From Blepharisma stoltei (Eukaryota > Ciliophora > Heterotrichea > Heterotrichida > Blepharismidae): DNA of 64,000 bases. Shown here piece after piece: positions 33,439-43,846 of this stretch. A model generated the notes under the pieces. That model searched no databases. It was not told the DNA's origin and saw only the letters and a program-made list of their open reading frames with translations. The position numbers were made by a program, and so were the translations under genes. Position 1 is the stretch's first letter. Every line of letters begins with the position of its first letter. Location: the NCBI GenBank assembly GCA_914767885.1, contig CAJZBQ010000053.1:1276501-1340500 (forward strand). Reading direction: 5' to 3'.

Positions 33439-34110
33439 AAGATTAAAATAAGGATTCGCCTTCCAGTAAGGTCCGGGATTTGCACTCCTACATGCTCAAC
33501 GCCCCTCGAAGTGGCCTGCAGATGTCCTTTGTACGATCAGACTGGACTTTCTGGCTCCGAAGTCCTTACTCCCCCCCTCCGTGAGTGAACAAAAAAATTT
33601 TGTTCACTCACGGAGGGGGGTTAATTTTTTTTTTTTAAAAACATTTATATATAAGTTTTATAAAAAATATTGTTTTTTCGAAATTTAAAAAAATCCTAAT
33701 TCGCAAAAATTGGAAAGCAAATATTAATTTAATTTATAAAATTTATGTTTTAAAAAGTAATGTGTGTTAAAATTAAACAGAATTAGCACTAGATTTCATT
33801 ATGCTAATTATCACTTATATATCAATTTTTTTTTCCATAAACAATTTTTCTATTAAAAAAATTTTTGTTCACTCACGGAGGGTGGGCTTTTGGGCAAAAA
33901 ATAGCGATTTTTCTAATAGTTTTGTTCACTCACGGAGGGGGGGAGTTAGAGCTCGGCTTCTCTTGGCACAACTCCGAATATCGTGCTAGGTATATACAGT
34001 CTTTCAGTCCTGTGAGGAATCCAAGAGTCAACCCTCCAGCCTTCTTGCTGATTATGCCTTTTCCAAGAATCACTGATGGCCCTCAGGTTCGAGAAAGACA
34101 CTCATTCGAT
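33439..34110 (-). mobile_element. old SINE-like copy split by a MITE
   Basis: 33439-33566 plus 33949-34110 align piecewise with the copy at 36555-37014: a tail of ATTAAGATTAAAATAAGG, then TCCGGGATTTGCACTCCTACATGCTCA against GCCGGGGATTCGCACCCCTACACGCTCA, then CTCCGAAGTCCTTAGAG against CTTCTGGAGTCTAAGGG. No target duplication was found. The family A MITE 33569-33948 interrupts it, so the MITE is younger. Confidence 0.6.
33569..33948. mobile_element. MITE family A copy nested in a SINE
   Basis: Flanked by TTA (33566-33568 and 33946-33948). The left end is CTCCCCCCCTCCGTGAGTGAAC plus its inverted copy; the right end is CACTCACGGAGGGGGGGAG. It is very similar to the AK7 copy, including the AT-rich core. 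Confidence 0.88.
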
Positions 34111-34115
34111 ATGCA

Positions 34116-37100
34116 TTAAGGACGCCGTGCCTTCATCCTAGCTTCCTCCACCAGGGTTTTCCCTACAGATGTTGAGAAAATTGCGCCAAGAGGTCGGGTG
34201 GCTGTCTCAATAATATTATGTATATATATCTCTTCTTTATAATGGACATCAATTCTATGAATTCTTTCTCTTTTACTCAACAACTTTTTAGCCATTTCTC
34301 TTAATACACTTGAATGAGATAAATTTGATGGAGCTTCAATTCTTGCTGAATAATGCGGAATATAATGATCTTGTGGCGAACTTATCAAGATCATATGACT
34401 AAACCAGTCTAATCCGAACCCATCAGAGAGCTTATAAATCAAGCCATTTATCGGATTTTCATTGTCTGCGAATGTCAGCTCTTTAAAGCTAATGCATTTT
34501 TTGAATTTTTTTAACACTCACATTCCAGCCTTTAAGATATTACTAGCTCCTTCCATAACACCAAGATGAGGACAAGATAGAGTCAGAAATAAGTGCATAT
34601 GGCTTGAGTAGCTTGACAAATGAGGTAAAGCTGCTCTAATTATTAAACCACCTAGCGAATGCCCAATAAAACTAAGCTTACCTATAGGCCTATAGGTAGC
34701 GAATTCCTCCATATAAGCAATAACTTCATCAGCTAATTTTTTCCCTAATTCTGCTATTGAAAGATCTGTATTTTCTTCATTATAGCCCGAACCTCCTTTT
34801 GGCTTGGGCTATCCGGTATCTCTCGACGCTGGAAGAAGAAGAAGAAATTTATATTACCCTACCCTACGCGACTCCAATTAGCAAAAGCAAAAGCAAAAGC
34901 AAAAACAAAAAAACAAAAAGCAGAAACGCTGGAAGAGGAAAAGGTTTTACCAGCGTTTGTTGGTGAAACAACTCCCAGATGACAAATCCACTCTATATTG
35001 GAGATTTTCATTCCATCATTTGAAGAAGTCGGTATAGCCTAAGCCAAAAAGGAGGCTCGGGCTATAGTAGTAGAAGAAAATAAGAATGTGCTTGGAAAAA
35101 CAAGGCTAATTCTATTCTTTAGTATCCTCATATCATTAGAATTTCCTTGATACCCGTGCGCAAATACAATGATATGAGACGAAAGACCTGAAGTTTTCCT
35201 ATTTCTTGAAAGCATTGAGGAATCAATACCTGCAAGCTCAATAGTTCCATTAGGAATAGTCGTATCTAATAAGCAAAATTCTTCAACCATTATTGGGCAA
35301 TTTTGATAGTTAAAGAATGCTACCTCATCATAAATATGAGGGAGCTTCATTTTACTATTCAGCATTTCGTATTTCTTTTCACGGACGCTCCTAACTCTCC
35401 CCAAAAAATAGCAAATAAAACAGGAATTTAATTTTCCGAATCTTTTGCATTCACCATTTAATAAGAACAAATTTACTATAAGTTGTTTTACAATAAAAAT
35501 TAAAATTGATTTTAACTACAATTATAATATCTTCGATAGCTTCTAAATAAAATATATATGCTTTCCTCAATGCTTTTAAATTTAACTTCATTTAAAATCC
35601 TAATAATCTATCAAAATGTTTTGAAAAATAATTTTTTTTTAAAACAATTAAAAATTATGCACCCATTAACTAAGTTTTTATTCCCATTTTTTAATGTTTT
35701 TATTAAAATATTTGATATAAATCTTTGATTATTTTGTCTATTTAAAATGTTTTTAAATTTACTATATTTGATGAAATAAACATTAAATAACGACAAAAAA
35801 AATTGTTTGCGATTTATTCAGGTGTAAGTGTTTGTTCAATTTTAGAGTCATCAACAATCATCCCGAGATCTTTTGACCTCATAACTCTTCTTATTAAGAA
35901 AGTGCTGAGTCTTTGCCTAATTAAAATTTGATTTTTCTCAACTAGCACCATTGAAACGGATTTTGATTTTTGCAGGACTTCTAAAAACCGATGCCAGAGT
36001 TGGAAAATTTGGCCTGCAACCATATTGAATTCCATAAGCATAGCAGTTGCAATTGTTCTAGTATCATGAGAAGCAATTCTGCAACTAAAAGGGATTTCCC
36101 CTTTAACTTGTTCCTCTCCTACATCGTCTTCAGGCTCATTATCTTCAGTAGAAGCTGCTGTCCTTTGCAGTGTATCTTTAATTTCTTTTAAGCTTGGATA
36201 CGGAGCTTGTATTGCACTCCCAGGTAAAGTAAGAGTTTGCGGAATCGTCAAAAATCCATATTTATTTCTTTCTTTTTCGTTCAGACATTTTCCGACTACT
36301 TGCATATAATGTTCCCTCAATTTTTCAAAATTTTTAATAAGTGGCTTCATGAAATTATTATAGATAACGTCAGTTTCGACATTCCCTGCATATGCCTTGG
36401 ATGACCCATTTTTACTTTTGAATAAAAATTCACTGACGCTTTGGCTAAGGTCACTTTTCTTTTTCTTTTCGTTTAAATTTCCTCTGAAATGGTAGTCAAG
36501 GAGCACATAATGCAGAGTTGCTTTTAAGATTGAGCTGTGATCATCATCAAAGATTAAGATTAAGATTAAGTTAAGCCGTTTGCCTTGCAGGGCCGGGGAT
36601 TCGCACCCCTACACGCTCATCGCCCCTGAGGAGCCTCGGCGGACACCCTCCTTGCTGCCTCAAAACAGGGATTCGCGCGACCAGTCTTGACTTCCATGGC
36701 TTCTGGAGTCTAAGGGCCAACCACCTGGGTCGAAACTCCCAGTTTCTCGTTGGGCAAATACCGTCTGCAGGGTCTGAGGGTCATATTGACCTCAAACATT
36801 GGCCGACCTTGCCCTTTCCAATGGTTGTCCTGGAGGAAAAACTTCAAGTCCGAGAATTAGCTCCTCGGGCCCAAGAAAACCCAGCCCGACCATACATAAA
36901 GGATTACCGGCCCCTTTCCACCTAAATCTCCAACACTGGGCCGTTGCCTGCTGCTTTTGAAGAAATAGGGTCGAGAGGTCGGGTGGTTCATCGTCACCAT
37001 TTTTATGTGTATATATCATCAAAGATAATTGGGACATAACTTGACTTGAAACTTCTAGGAAATGATAGAACATAGATGACTTCAGATAAAGTGATCATTT

Positions 37101-37518
37101 CTAGCCCATCACCTGCTGCTTGGAAAGCATCTTCTGGGGCTAGCTTTCCTTTTAAGTCTGCATATAGGAGCTCTGTGAGCAGCTTGAAATGTGGCTGCTT
37201 AAAATCTTCTTTTATTTCCATATCGGCACGGAAATAAATTGTTTCGTTGAAATCAACGACTTCATCACAATATCGAAGTAAGAACTTGCGAGATTCGACT
37301 GAAAAATCTTTTACGTGCATTTGTTGTATAAAGTGAGGATCAAGATTTGATTTTGGGGTTGTGTTTATTATGACATTGTAAGGGTATGCAAAATTTTTTT
37401 CTTCGTCTGACATGTAGTATAGCGAGAAACGAAGACCGTAAACTCCTTGATGAAACAAATCAACGTTTCGAAAAGACTCTAAGCGAAGTGCAAATTCTAT
37501 TACACCTTGAACGGACAT
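34116..37518 (-). CDS. FAM135-type lipase/serine esterase, three inserts
   Basis: Removing 36555-37026 (SINE), 35394-35826 and 34783-35066 leaves 738 codons (737 aa) in one frame. The N-terminus (MSVQGVIEFALRLESFRNVDLFHQGVYGLRFSLYY) matches the FAM135 N-terminal domain (DUF3657). The middle part is helical. The C-terminal third is an alpha/beta hydrolase of the DUF676 type: IIVFAHGYQGNSNDMRILKN, the nucleophile elbow FIGHSLGGLIIRAAL (Ser near residue 556), FLTLSCPHLGVMEG and a late His segment ISSPQDHYIPHYSARI. It is a probable lipid or ester hydrolase with unknown substrate. If the 433-bp insert were not removed there would be two separate proteins; TAA flanks and frame closure favour a single gene. 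Confidence 0.82.
34783..35066. mobile_element. hairpin-ended IES in FAM135, 284 bp
   Basis: The ends TATAGCCCGAACCTCCTTTTGGCTTGGGCTAT and ATAGCCTAAGCCAAAAAGGAGGCTCGGGCTATA are inverted, TA-flanked, and each is itself partly palindromic. The interior has AGCAAA simple repeats (34883-34920) and a pair of CGCTGGAAGA words. The join reads SSTT-NEENTDLS in frame. Confidence 0.87.
35394..35826. mobile_element. AT-rich IES in FAM135, 433 bp, TAA-flanked
   Basis: Flanked by TAA at 35392-35394 and 35825-35827. The left end is CTCTCCCCAAAA and the right end TTCAGGTG. Removal eliminates the TAA stop at about 35816 and joins EQTL-RSVREKKYEM. The inverted ends are weak, so the evidence is the duplication plus the frame. 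Confidence 0.65.
36555..37014 (-). mobile_element. SINE-like insert in FAM135 with 12-bp duplication
   Basis: ATCATCAAAGAT at 36543-36554 and 37015-37026. The tail at the left is (TTAAGA)3 TTAAGCC. The GC-rich body has GGGATTCGCACCCC near the tail and GGGTCGAAACTCCCAGTTTCTCG. The right edge, its 5' end, is GTCACCATTTTTATGTGTAT. Precise removal is in frame (FDD-DHSSILKATL). The only TA-to-TA removals that keep the frame would leave both repeats (IIFDDIIFDDDHSS) or cut deeper. Confidence 0.85.
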
Positions 37519-38199
37519 TTATATGCTATTAACGAAACCCTTAACTCCCCCCCTCTGTGAGTAAACAAAAAAATTTTTGTTCACTCACTGAGGAGGTTAA
37601 TTTTTTTTTTTTAAAAATATTTATATATAAATGTTATAGCAAATTTTTTTTGTTGGAAATTTTAAAAAATCCTAATTTGCAAAAATTGGGAAGCAAATAT
37701 AAATTTAATTTATAAAATTTATGTTTTAAAGCACAATTTGTTTAAATTTAACAGAATTAGCTTAAGAGTTCGTTGTACTAATTATCATTTATATATCAAA
37801 TTTTTTTTTCATAAAAAAATTTTTTTCTTTTAAAACATTTTTGTTAACTCACGGAGGGTGGGTTTTTGGGATTTTTCCAATAGTTTTGTTCACTCACGGA
37901 GGGGGGGAGTAAGAATTAAATGAAAATCGAATCTTATAGATTTAACAAGTCTAATAATAAGTTCACACAACCCAATATTTCAAAATTCTGTTAATATTTG
38001 CAATCAATTTCAAATCTTATTATTCCTCCCTTATTAATAATCAGTCCAAAATCATCTCAATCTCCTATCAATCTCTTTCAATTTTCATCCCTCTTTCAAA
38101 AGCACAATCGTTTGTCCTTATTTCCATATATTTCAAATTTATATCTCCTTTCTGTTCTTTAATACCCTGAATCAGCTTCAATAATTTATCTGCTCTAAA
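37519..38199. other. divergent promoter region split by MITE family A (37544-37911)
   Basis: The space between FAM135 (-) and the kinase gene (+) contains a family A copy flanked by TAA (37542-37544, 37910-37912), beginning only about 24 bp upstream of the FAM135 ATG. The rest (37913-38199) is pyrimidine-rich AT DNA (TTTCAATTTTCATCCCTCTTTC), probably the kinase promoter and leader. Confidence 0.6.
37544..37911. mobile_element. MITE family A copy in a bidirectional promoter
   Basis: CTCCCCCCCTCTGTGAGTAAAC at the left with an adjoining inverted copy; CACTCACGGAGGGGGGGAG at the right. The core matches the other copies (ATATATAAATGTTATA, TTGCAAAAATTGGGAAGC). Confidence 0.85.
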
Positions 38200-41100
38200 A
38201 TGGACAAAAAACCTGCTCGCATGCAACCTCGCAAAAGCATCACTGGCGAAGAAGAAAAGAAAATCCCAGTCCGTTCCTCTATGCCGCGCAACCCCGTTAA
38301 GAAGAACAAACCAGTTGTGGATACGCGAAAAGTGTCTTCAGTATCGTTAGATGCACCCAACGCTTTAGTAGTCGATAAGCCCAAATCATCTCGTGACAAA
38401 GAATTGATCAACACAGCCCTGAACAAGCATTTTATCTTCACCAGCTTAGCTGACGAAAATAGAGGACTCCTAATTGACCATATGAAGCATTATACTTTGG
38501 GCCCGCTTGAAGTCGTTTTTGAGCAAGACCAGCCAGGAAACACTTTTTTCATTGTGGCTTCTGGCAAATTAGAAGTTTATGTCAATGGCAAGAAGGTAAA
38601 AACTTTAGGCGCAGGCGACAGTTTTGGGGAACTCGCATTGCTGCACGACTCCCCAAGGTCTGCGACAATTCAAACTGCAGAAAGAACCACATTGTGGGGA
38701 CTTGATAGGAAAACGTTTCGCCATGCAGTTGAGACTGTTAATGCACAGAATTACCAAGAAAATAAGCAGTTTATTGAAAGTGTACCGCTTTTTAGGATTT
38801 TGACACCTGTACAGAGAGACGCGCTTGTGGGGTCATTGTCGACGCTGAAATTTAGACCACAGGAAAGGATTGTGAGTGAAGGAGACCCTGGGGACCTCTT
38901 TTATGTGATAAAAGAAGGTAGTGTAAGCTGCACCCAAGAAGGAAGGGAAATCAGACAAATGTTTAGAGGAGACTTCTTTGGTGAGCAAGCCCTGCTTTAT
39001 AACTGTGTTAGAACGGCAAGCATAACAGCTATTGATGATATTAAATGTGTGGCAATTGGCAGGGAAAGGCTCACAAAAGCCTTGGGGAACCAGCTGCAGC
39101 ATATCATCTATCAAAATACTAAAAGGATGGCAATTGATGCTTCAACTACTCTGAGCCGCCTCACAAAGGACCAAACTGACAGAGTTATCAACGTGCTAAA
39201 AGTTATCACTTATACAAACGGCCAAGTTGTGGTCAGACAAGGAACTCCAAAAGGCAGGCATTTGTGAATGGTAATGAAAGGGAGCCTCACATATAGAAAC
39301 GGAAATGAGTGTGCTGGCGTATTTCAATGCATTGGCGACCAAGACATCACTAATAGTCCTTCAGGAGACTACAATGAAGATATCCTGGCTCATGGTGAAG
39401 CAATCGTTGCAGAATGCACTCGAGAGGAGTTTGAAGAGTGCATTGGTGGAGTTTTCAGCCAAGTTACCACCAATAATGAAGCTCATTCAGTGCTCAAAAG
39501 AGTCCAACTGCTAAGAGGGCTCAGTTCTGACAGATTCCAGGCACTTATTCGTGCGCTCCAAATCCGTGAGTATTCTAACCAAGAAGTAATCGTCCAACAA
39601 AATAACCCAGGCGACTGCTTTTTTATCATAAAAACTGGAAAAGTGGATGTAATAAAAGATGGAATCAACGTAAGGACAATAACTAAACATGATTATTTCG
39701 GAGAAAGAAGCGTCCTTTTCAATCATTTTAGGAGTGCCACAATTGTAGCAAATGGCCCAGTTTCTTGCTGGGTGCTGCACCAGCAAGATTTTTTAAATAT
39801 CATTGATGAAAATATTAGGCAGCATTTACAAAAACGAATTGAACTGCAAGATGATAACATCACTCTCCAAGACCTAGCAATTGTAAAAGTTCTTGGAAAA
39901 GGCATGTTTGGGAACGTCTTTTTAGCTGTCCACAAAGAAAAAGGCCACCTCTATGCACTTAAAACAGTTGGTCAAGCACAGATGCCAACCCCCCCACCCC
40001 CCCTACCCCCCCACCCCCCCAGTTTGGATGTATACATCACACCCCACCCTACCCCTGTATGGACCACACCCCCACCCCCTGTATGGATCACACCCCCACC
40101 CCCTGTATGGATCACACCCCCACCCCCTGTATGGATCACACCCCCACCCCCCTTGCATCTATGGATCCCACCCACACCCCCATTGATGGCGCGGTTTGCC
40201 CTTGATTTGCCCACTGAAAAAAATTTTTGGTTCGACCAGTACCATATGGTTTGGTCAAACCAAAAAATTTTTTAAGTGGGCAAATCAAGGGCAAACAGTG
40301 CCATCTATATCAAACTGTTTTCCATAAAAAATTTTTCTATTAAAAAAATTTTTGTTTGCTCACGAAGAGTGAGGGACTTTTCTAATGGTTTTGTTCGCTC
40401 ACGGAGGAGTTAGCAATAGTTATTTTTTCGCATATTTAGGCATTTTCTCTTTATGTTGCCATCATTTGACTTTTTTATTATTAACCCTTTTTTGAAATTT
40501 TTATAGTTAGTTAGACTAACTATAGAGGTTTCCTCTATATAGCGCTAAAAGCGCAGACATTTTCCCAGGAGCTTTCCAAGTTCGTCGGACCAAATCGCTT
40601 TTTGGTCCGACCAAGGCATTGATTTGGTGCAACCTACCGATAAATTCCGATCAGAATTTATCGGCCTTACAGCGCCAAACATAGGAAACTTCTATAGGCC
40701 CCATAAGGGCTTTTTTTGGCTCAGCCAAAAGCACTTTTTCCATCACCAATAACCCTCAGGTGAAATTCATCAATATTTATGATTTCAGCATCTGTTTCAA
40801 GTAGTGCAAGAAGTTTGCAGATGTAACTTTTTCGTTGGTTTATGTTTATTAGGAAATTTCTATGCATAGGCTGATATTTACATTTTTATAATTAAAACTA
40901 TTTTATGTAAAAGACATGCCACATTTTTTTTATTGCCTGGCCCATTTTTTGCTTTATAAATGTTTAGAGCATTTGCTTTTCCAGAACATGTCAGTGTGCA
41001 TCCACTATCTTTCACCATGCGCTTTCAAAATTAAAACTTGTGATGGATTTAGTATAATAAAAAATCGGCTTTTTATTAAAATAAATAAAGATGGGTTTAA

Positions 41101-43829
41101 CTATTTAAATACTAGTTAATTGATTTTAATGACTGTATTTGATCAGGATTATCTACAAAAAGTCCTATTTATTTGAATAAATAAATGACGCTTAGTGCAT
41201 CAACTATTTCAGAGCATGCTAGTGTGCACATGGTGCAATATGTGCACACTACCATGCTCTGAAACGGCTGATGCACTAAACTGCACTAAACATCAGTTGC
41301 TTGCTCATATAAATATCGCTTTTTTCTAGCAGGATGAAGCTTAAATTTTTTAGAAAGGGTTTATCATGAAGAAGCATATGTTCTTTCTATAAGCTTTGCT
41401 CTTTTTTGAAGCAAGATGTGTCAGCTTAAAGAAATGGTAAACTTAGATTTTTATCAGAATTTCCCATTTTTGGATCGGAAATCCTGAAAAAAATTCTGGT
41501 TCATTGAAATTATCCAAACCAAAAATTAATTACTAGAACCAAAAATGAACATAGAAAAAGATGAGCTTAGAAATATATTGCTCAAAAATCTAATTCCTCT
41601 ATTTTAATGTTGGTTCGACTAAGATTTTTTGGTTCGACTCATATTTTTTACGGAAGAAATTTTATAATTTCTGATGTCAGCCTAGATAATCCAGGTCAAT
41701 TTACAGCCATTAAATTATTTTGCCATTATTTTAAATCGTTTAAAAAACAACTTTAATTTTTCACATAGTACTGATTTTTCACCATCATGCTGCTCGATGC
41801 GTTTGCATCCTTAAAGAACAAAAAATCTCTGGGTCTGAATTTAGGCTATTGCATTTCAATCAATCACCATACACAACATTTTTGATAGAAAAAACATATT
41901 TGAATTCTGATATTTATATGGAGTATTCTGATCAAACTCCACTTGTGCTGCCTTTCACTGAAGTAGCGCCAATGCTACAAAGAATTCAAAATTTTTCCTT
42001 TATTAGCTGAATTAGATGTTGCTGATACAAATTACACTGGAATATGGTTACCTTCATCTTCATGAAAAGCAGAAACATATGATGATTTGCCGCATTTTAA
42101 AAGACGGCTTACATCATTAATACAGAATTACAATTATGCATGCAGAAGTCACTTGGTAGAAGCAGAAACTGATGAAGCATCTCCTGCACAAAACTTCCAT
42201 ATCAGGCGAAATCGCAAATACGGAAAAATAAAATTTGAAGATAAGAAAAGAATATTGGACTACATGACAGATTAAAATTTCCTAATAAACATAAACCAAC
42301 GAAAAAGTTACATCTGCAAACTTCTTGCACTACTTGAAACAGATGCTGAAATCATAAATATTGATGAATTTCACCTGAGGGTTATTGGTGATGGAAAAGT
42401 GCTTTTGGCTGAGCCAAAAAAACGCCCTTATGGGCCCAATCAGTCTAACTGACTATATATAAAAAATCATAGATATTTAATATAAATTTTATATATTTTT
42501 TTTCCCAAAAATTTTATAAGTTAGACCCATTTAATAACGAACTAAAAAAGTGTTCGTTATTAAATGGGGGGAGTAAAAGACTTTATAGAGATATCAAAAT
42601 ATTTTTTGAGTCATTTATTGATTCCTTTCTATGTAACAAGTTTTTTTGCAATTATTTTATTTTAAATGTACTACTAATATATTGGCTATATCAGTCTATG
42701 CTAAATATACTTATGATCATTAATATTTATTTATGAATCTATTTATGAATCCATTTATGAATTAACTAAAATTTTATTGTATGTCTTATTTGTAAGATTT
42801 TATACTTATATGTTTACCTATATGATAGAGGGGGTGGGGGGGTGGAGGGGGTGGGATCTATTAACATAGGGGGGGGTGGGGGTGGGATCCATATATACTA
42901 GGGGGGTGGGGGGGGGGTTGGCATCTGTGCTTGACCAAACAGTCGATCGGCAAAAAATCGAGAGATACGAAATCCAAGAAAACTTGGTATTAGAAAGGAA
43001 AATTTTGCTTCAGCTAGACCATACTTTGATACTAAAATTGGTCAGAACTTTCAAAGACCCCCGCCGTGTATACTTTTTAACTGAGTTTGTAAGAGGAATG
43101 GACCTATTTGATGTGCTCCGACAGCTTAATCTGGTAACAGACAAAGACGCGAAATTCTACACATCAAGCTTAGTAGCCATTCTAGAGCATCTTCATGAGC
43201 GCGACATCATCTATCGTGACTTAAAGCCAGAAAATGTTATGATAGATGACGAAGGTTATACAAAATTGATTGATTTTGGAACAGCAAAAATAGTGAGCGG
43301 CCGCACATACACAATTGTTGGGACTCCTCACTATATGGCTCCAGAAGTTATAGTAGGGAAAGGATATAGCGTAGCTGTAGATTATTGAAGTGTAGGTATC
43401 ATGCTTTATGAGTTCATGTGCGGAGGTGTGCCGTTTGGAGAAGAAGAGGAGGACCCGTTTGCGATCTATGAAAAAGTCCTGGAACGACGACTGATATATC
43501 CAGCTTTTGTGGATCCAAGAATGCCTTCAAAACCGATTATTGAGCAGCTGCTTTCAAAGAACCCAGCAATGAGGACAGGAGGAAGTATTGAGAATTTGAA
43601 AGCGCACCCTTGGTTTAATGGCTTTAATTGGGATCAATTGTTGTCTCGGCAATTAGAACCTCCTTATAGGCCTAGGGTTTCTGATCTTTCTAGAGAAGTG
43701 CAAGCTTCCTTGAAAAACAAACGTAGTATTAGTGACATTATTTCTATAGAGGAAGCCAGCGAAGATATACCACAAACTAAGTCAAGAAAGCCAAAGAGCG
43801 TCTTCAATAACTGGGATGAAGAGTTTTAA
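38200..43829 (+). CDS. cGMP-dependent protein kinase (four cNMP-binding domains + AGC kinase), one 2975-bp insert
   Basis: 884 aa after removal of 39968-42942. There are four tandem cyclic-nucleotide-binding domains at about residues 85-190, 200-310, 318-435 and 437-550. Phosphate-binding cassettes are GDSFGELALLHDSPRSATI, GDFFGEQALLYNCVRTASI and HDYFGERSVLFNHFRSATI; the third domain is degenerate. The kinase has GKGMFGNVFLAVHKEKG, YALKTV (catalytic Lys about 587), YRDLKPENVMID (about 682), LIDFGTAKIV, GTPHYMAPEV and VDY-W-SVGIMLYEF with TGA as Trp. Four cNBDs are typical of ciliate and apicomplexan PKGs, which link cGMP to motility and secretion. The insert falls right after the catalytic lysine, so the unexcised gene cannot encode an active kinase. 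Confidence 0.95.
40060..40145. repeat. 24-bp tandem repeat, C-rich
   Basis: The unit GGATCACACCCCCACCCCCTGTAT is repeated about four times with slight change, next to CCCCCCACCCCCC tracts. The opposite end of the element (42829-42918) has the matching G-rich strand GGGGGTGGG with GGATCYATAT words. Confidence 0.85.
40194..40296. repeat. perfect-type hairpin inside the kinase insert
   Basis: GTTTGCCCTTGATTTGCCCACT pairs with AGTGGGCAAATCAAGGGCAAAC around AAAAAATTTTTGGTTCGACCA and its partner, with a loop at about 40242-40252 (GTACCATATGG). Confidence 0.85.
40699..42437. mobile_element. nested element with about 160-bp inverted repeats
   Basis: 40699-40862 (CCCCATAAGGGCTTTTTTTGGC... to ...TATGTTTATTAGGAAATTTC) recurs inverted at 42278-42437 almost without change. 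It carries a strong hairpin at 41196-41279 (TTTCAGAGCATGCTAGTGTGCAC and complement) and a broken ORF (41770-42275). The arrangement is that of a DNA transposon sitting within the larger element. Confidence 0.8.
41770..42275 (+). pseudogene. decayed transposon ORF (unknown family)
   Basis: An open stretch (...FRLLHFNQSPYTTFLIE..., DQTPLVLPFTEVAPMLQRIQ) shifts frame near 41998 into ELDVADTNYTGIWLPSSSW and then ...DDLPHFKRRLTSLIQNYNYA, ending KFEDKKRILDYMTD at a TAA (42273-42275), just inside the right inverted repeat. Its position suggests a transposon-encoded protein with a frameshift. No transposase catalytic motif was recognised. Confidence 0.45.
42438..42829. other. AT-rich arm of the kinase insert
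   Basis: Contains GTTCGTTATTAAATGGGGG words at 42535-42569 (an inverted pair AATAACGAAC / GTTCGTTATT) and otherwise simple AT-rich DNA. No gene. Confidence 0.4.
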
Positions 43830-43846
43830 GCCTAATTATAATTAAA

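Larger units (their letters stand above)
39968..42942. mobile_element. composite 2975-bp germline element with 23-bp TIRs and ACAG duplication
   Basis: Terminal inverted repeats TTGGTCAAGCACAGATGCCAACC (39968-39990) and its complement (42916-42938) are flanked by ACAG (39964-39967, 42939-42942). C-rich (left) and G-rich (right) minisatellite tracts follow the ends. Removal to one ACAG gives YALKT-V-DRQKIERYEI, exactly the kinase frame. There is no TA at the junction. Inside are a hairpin (40194-40296), half a family A MITE (40317-40415), a nested element with 160-bp inverted repeats and a decayed ORF. Confidence 0.92.

Noticed and set aside
33388-34119. Open frames on the plus strand (33388-33588 and 33865-34119) that look like two exons around a MITE
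   Set aside because: Joining at TTA puts them out of frame, no 15-nt intron repairs it, and both parts align with the SINE-like repeat at 36555-37014.
40060-40190. CRISPR-like direct repeats
   Set aside because: The 24-bp units are contiguous tandem repeats without spacers, in a eukaryotic context.
39972-40275. Pro-rich and Gly-rich ORFs over the kinase insert
   Set aside because: Translation of C-rich minisatellite DNA in the insert; lost on excision.
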